A stretch of DNA of 64,000 nt from Pomphorhynchus laevis (Eukaryota; Acanthocephala; Palaeacanthocephala; Echinorhynchida; Pomphorhynchidae), in contig WNNJ02002200.1 of assembly GCA_012934845.2 (NCBI GenBank), positions 1 through 64,000 on the forward strand, in the 5' to 3' direction. The first letter of the stretch is position 1, and every line of letters begins with the position of its first letter. A model generated the notes under the pieces. The model saw only the letters and a program-made list of their open reading frames with translations, ran no database searches and was not told where the DNA came from. Of this stretch, positions 61,016-64,000 are shown piece after piece. Position numbers and translations under genes: made by a program.

Positions 61016-62162
61016 AGAGCGCTTTCGCTGCCATTATTTTGTAGTTAGAAAATACATGAGTATTCCAACTTGTTGGACACCAGGGTATATTAGATTTCCT
61101 ATATACGTCCGTCGTAAGTATATTGTTAGTCTTCCTAATCAACACGTCCAAGAAAGATATTCCACCGTTTATATTTTCCCTTACCACACTCCACTGTATT
61201 GCCTGGTCTCTGCTATTCAATGACTCGATTATTTTCGAACCTGAATCAACAGACAATATGCAAAATACATCATCAACATATCTTAACCATTTAATTAGGC
61301 TAGGGATAAAAGAATATACATCTTCCTCCCAATACGTCATATAGATGTCCGCCAGTATCGGTCCCAATGGAGAGCCCATAGCAACACCGTTACTCTGTTC
61401 ATAAGGTTGTCCTTCGAATGAGAAGATGTTCTTTCTAGTACACCATTTTAATAATTGTTCCCACTCTGTTGTTGATAATTTTGGGTTGTCACACTTCGTA
61501 GCCAACAACTTAGATGCTAGTAGTATTGTTGTTTCAAGTGGGACATTCGTAAACAATGACTTCACGTCCGCAGTCATGAAAAAATTTGTTTGGCCACTGT
61601 ACTGCAATATTTCTTTAGCAAATGCAGGACCATCCCTTATATACGAAAGAGCGGGTTCTCTATATAGGCGAAGTAGTCTGTTTATTTCCTTGGCCAGTGA
61701 GTGAGAGAAACTTTCGTATGAGGCAATTACCGGGCGGAATTGTAGAGTAGGCTTATGGATTTTCGTTAACAGATATAGGAAGCCTGCCTGTGCATGGGAT
61801 GACCTCACCTTATCATACCATACTTTCGAAATCTTTCCCGATTTTTGTAACAAGGACAATGTAGAGTTAAATTGTCGTTCACGTTTGGATGTATCGTCAC
61901 TCAATAGTCTTGTAAACTTATCCGATGATATCAAATCCAGCCCATGTTTGACATAATCGATCGTATCTACTACGACTATAGCCTGTCCTTTATCAGCTCT
62001 ACAAATTCTGATTGTTTGGTCAGCCCCGAGATGTCGTAAAGCGTTTTTCTGCTTTGTAGAAAGATGGTGGGGATTTTGTCTCGAATGCATGCGCGCCATC
62101 ATATCATACTGAATGATTTTTAGAAAGCTAGAATTAGGTAATTTAGATAGCATGTATAGCAA
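60999..62162 (-). CDS. Penelope reverse transcriptase
   Basis: 387 codons: CRADKGQAIVVVDTIDYV, FLYLLTKIHKPTLQFRPVIA, MTADVKSLFTNVPLETTILL, NGVAMGSPLGPILADIYMTY, LIKWLRYVDDVFCILSVDSG, GISFLDVLIRKTNN and DVYRKSNIPW. All RT boxes of the Penelope family are in place, with D in motif A and YVDD in motif C. It copies element RNA at the target. Confidence 0.88.
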   Translation of the reverse strand: MLYMLSKLPNSSFLKIIQYDMMARMHSRQNPHHLSTKQKNALRHLGADQTIRICRADKGQAIVVVDTIDYVKHGLDLISSDKFTRLLSDDTSKRERQFNSTLSLLQKSGKISKVWYDKVRSSHAQAGFLYLLTKIHKPTLQFRPVIASYESFSHSLAKEINRLLRLYREPALSYIRDGPAFAKEILQYSGQTNFFMTADVKSLFTNVPLETTILLASKLLATKCDNPKLSTTEWEQLLKWCTRKNIFSFEGQPYEQSNGVAMGSPLGPILADIYMTYWEEDVYSFIPSLIKWLRYVDDVFCILSVDSGSKIIESLNSRDQAIQWSVVRENINGGISFLDVLIRKTNNILTTDVYRKSNIPWCPTSWNTHVFSNYKIMAAKALYDRSG

Positions 62163-62165
62163 GTT

Positions 62166-62690
62166 GGCAAAATATTATTCGGTGCATGAACAGTGAGCAA
62201 TTCTCCAAACTCCATCCCTACCACTACAACGCATCATCAACTCCGCCGTTCGAGTGCTCTTACGTCTCCGTAGCTTCGACCACACATCCACACATCTTGG
62301 CCATTTCTCTCTTCCACCATCCACGTCCGCATAAAACTCCGCCTTCTCGTTACTTTTCGCATCATCGCCTGTCGACTCCCTATCGTTCATCATCCTCCCT
62401 TTATTAGACGATACGCACTCCACCTATCAGTCGCTGCGTTCCCGTCATTTCCTCTTACTCCACAATTTTAATTACGCTAACAACTACGGTCTCCGATTCT
62501 TCCTCGTCGACGCCCACTCGCTTGGAATCAGCTCCCTCTTGACGTCTGCTGCGCGCCATCTTTTATCACTTTCAAATACTTTCTCCGTTCTTACATTCTC
62601 GACACATGATTTAGATTTTTGCTTGTCTTTTCTTCGTCGTCATGTAAACGTGCTTCGGCACGCATTTGTCTCGTAAAATAAATCTTTTTT
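62166..62690 (+). mobile_element. L2-like LINE, 3' part
   Basis: Resumes at a stretch equivalent to FANSPKSILPLQ (EQFSKLHPYHYNAS in frame), then RSFDHTSTHL-like and the C-terminal tail. It ends with the perfect hairpin CGTGC-TTCG-GCACG, CATTTGTC and AAAATAAATCTTTTTTT. Confidence 0.7.
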
Positions 62691-64000
62691 TAACCACTCT
62701 TATTAATTCAATGTTAATGGTGCTCTTTCTTATCGATACCCTGTCCATGATGGCGTCCCCCACACTAATGAGCAATAATGAGCTTATTGATCATTAACCT
62801 ATTGGAAATAAGTTGCGTCTCGGCAGTAAGTTTCAAAGAGATGCTGTAATGATAGTGGTTGGGACGATAAATCGAGGATCATGTAAGACAAATGTGAATA
62901 ATGGCAACTGATGATCCGTGCGTCGGGAGCTGTGCTGTCAGCAAATCATATTGTGAACTTTTATGTACATATGTTAGTACTCTGGCTACAGATGTCATAA
63001 TTCAAATTGATTATCACATGGTAGAAGATGCATTCTGTCTTAGGCCTAAAGATGATTCAAAACACATTAACACTGTTGCATTTGATACGGTACTAAAATG
63101 ACTACATCTAGCGATTCATTCGGAACTTAAACGTATATCTATAATAACCTATTCAGCCTCCAAATTTTTCTAACTTACGTCTGTACTTTCAGGTAATGAT
63201 CCTGCTCGTGTACGAGGTATAAACGAATTGCTTATAAGAAGAGTATCGTTAAACATGTGCGTCTACCACACTAATCTGTACTGGGTTTACTGCTATTCTG
63301 AATTCGCAATTTGCGAGATATGTGCTTGACGTGGGAGGATATTTCACAAAGAACATCGCTTTATGTGTGGACTGCATATTATTCGATATACTCGGAATTT
63401 GCGGAGTTATTTCTTTAATTTCAATAGCCAAGTTATAAAAATTTCATTTGAACAGAAAATTGTAAATTCATTGAACCGTTTGAGCGAACAGACTCTCAGT
63501 TTTACTTTAATTAAGCTATTTAAAAGACGCTTTATTGAATATCGATTAATTGTTTATTACTTTTTTCTTCCTTTAATAGTGTAAATTTGAGCAATGCTCA
63601 TGATGTAAATAATAAGTGAATTTTTACCGAAGAACTTGTAAGTAAAAATTTAGTTCATGATGATGAGTGTAGACGGATGAAATTATTGAACTGATTTTTG
63701 CATAATCTTTTTACTAAGAATAAAATTCTTACTTTTATCCCATTTAATTTTGTAAAGTAATACATGCAATGTAAGGCTGATTTAATTTGAAAAAAAACTT
63801 CCAAAATACGAAATAAAAGTATTTCATTTACAAAATTACCAATAAAGCAGACGAGTAGAGTGATCGTCAACCAACATTAAAAGGATCAAAACGTGAAACG
63901 TAGGTATTATATCAGTAGCTGATAAGGTTCACCAATACTGAAATGTAGCGTACACCTGTTGGCTTGTAGATTGGATTTAAGTAGCATGCAGTAACAATAA
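62691..64000. other. no supported gene
   Basis: Mixed composition, no repeat family recognised. The ORF 62901-63101 (66 codons, MATDDPCVGSCAVSKSYCEL) has a natural-looking composition and could be an exon, but I could link it to nothing. The last 500 bases are A/T-rich. Confidence 0.3.

Larger units (their letters stand above)
60212..62165 (-). mobile_element. Penelope element (family P2), inserted in the L2-like LINE
   Basis: Minus-strand RT followed by GIY-YIG endonuclease, in two overlapping frames that meet near 61000. N-terminal part of the usual protein is missing. The family is distinct from P1 (RYVDD rather than YIDD, MGSPLGPILAD rather than MGGNSSPIIAD). At the insertion the host LINE lacks about 0.7 kb of RT sequence relative to the 30.8-33.6 kb copy. 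Confidence 0.85.

Noticed and set aside
1-64000. LTR retrotransposons, retroviral or Polinton-like elements
   Set aside because: I saw no long terminal repeats, gag, integrase, envelope, capsid or protein-primed polymerase motifs. Every RT in the window is of the LINE or Penelope type.
1-64000. CRISPR array, tRNA or rRNA genes
   Set aside because: Tandem repeats here lack unique spacers of constant length, and I recognised no tRNA cloverleaf or rRNA sequence. A tRNA/rRNA scan could still find a missed copy.

Overview
The window is AT-rich eukaryotic DNA. It contains one host gene that can be followed from start to stop, set in a dense field of retrotransposon debris. Evidence for a eukaryote is spliced coding DNA (GT donors, mostly GTAAGT, with AG acceptors), several LINE families, Penelope-like elements (PLEs), a MULE DNA transposon and abundant simple repeats. 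The cathepsin L-like enzyme together with this transposon mix suggests an invertebrate animal, perhaps an arthropod. Species cannot be fixed from sequence alone.

Host genes. A papain-family (cathepsin L-like) protease lies on the minus strand, 21284 down to 7463. I assembled seven exons by eye; they join in frame into 362 codons plus stop, with signal peptide, I29-type propeptide and all catalytic residues. Its 5' end has been duplicated: a 1.44-kb block carrying exon 1 and most of exon 2 is repeated upstream at 22285-23722, and an older decayed exon 1 lies in intron 1 of both copies. Weaker host candidates are an exon at 33890-34145 (-), an orphan 179-codon ORF at 49966-50505 (+), and two short ORFs at 6180 and 62901.

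Layout. 1-6 kb: PLE fragments and their non-coding tails, with a GC-richer 0.9-kb insertion flanked by a 13-bp direct repeat. 7.5-21.3 kb: the protease gene; its 9.3-kb fifth intron holds a PLE fragment and three head-to-tail copies of a LINE family whose C terminus looks like a restriction-like nuclease, one of them split by an apparently intact FLYWCH/MULE transposon. 21.3-28.2 kb: the 5' duplication, PLE pieces and two inverted structures with hammerhead-ribozyme cores. 28.6-57 kb: LINEs of three families (REL-type, CR1-like, L2-like), including two nearly full-length CR1-like copies at 37.1-41.6 kb (-) and 45.0-48.9 kb (+), then PLE sequence and a 0.6-kb ribozyme-bearing repeat at 55.2-55.8 kb. 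57.2-62.7 kb: a 20-bp tandem repeat and an L2-like LINE interrupted by a canonical Penelope element. 62.7-64 kb: little of note.

Most striking signal. Three unrelated-looking inverted structures (25.8, 27.4-28.2 and 55.2-55.8 kb) carry hammerhead cores (CTGANGA, helix II, GAAA) reading outward from the centre. The helix II sequences differ completely between families but stay paired. At 55.2-55.5 kb two cores lie 314 bp apart in direct orientation, as in a small ribozyme-bounded retroelement. All annotation is by eye; no alignment, folding or database search was run.
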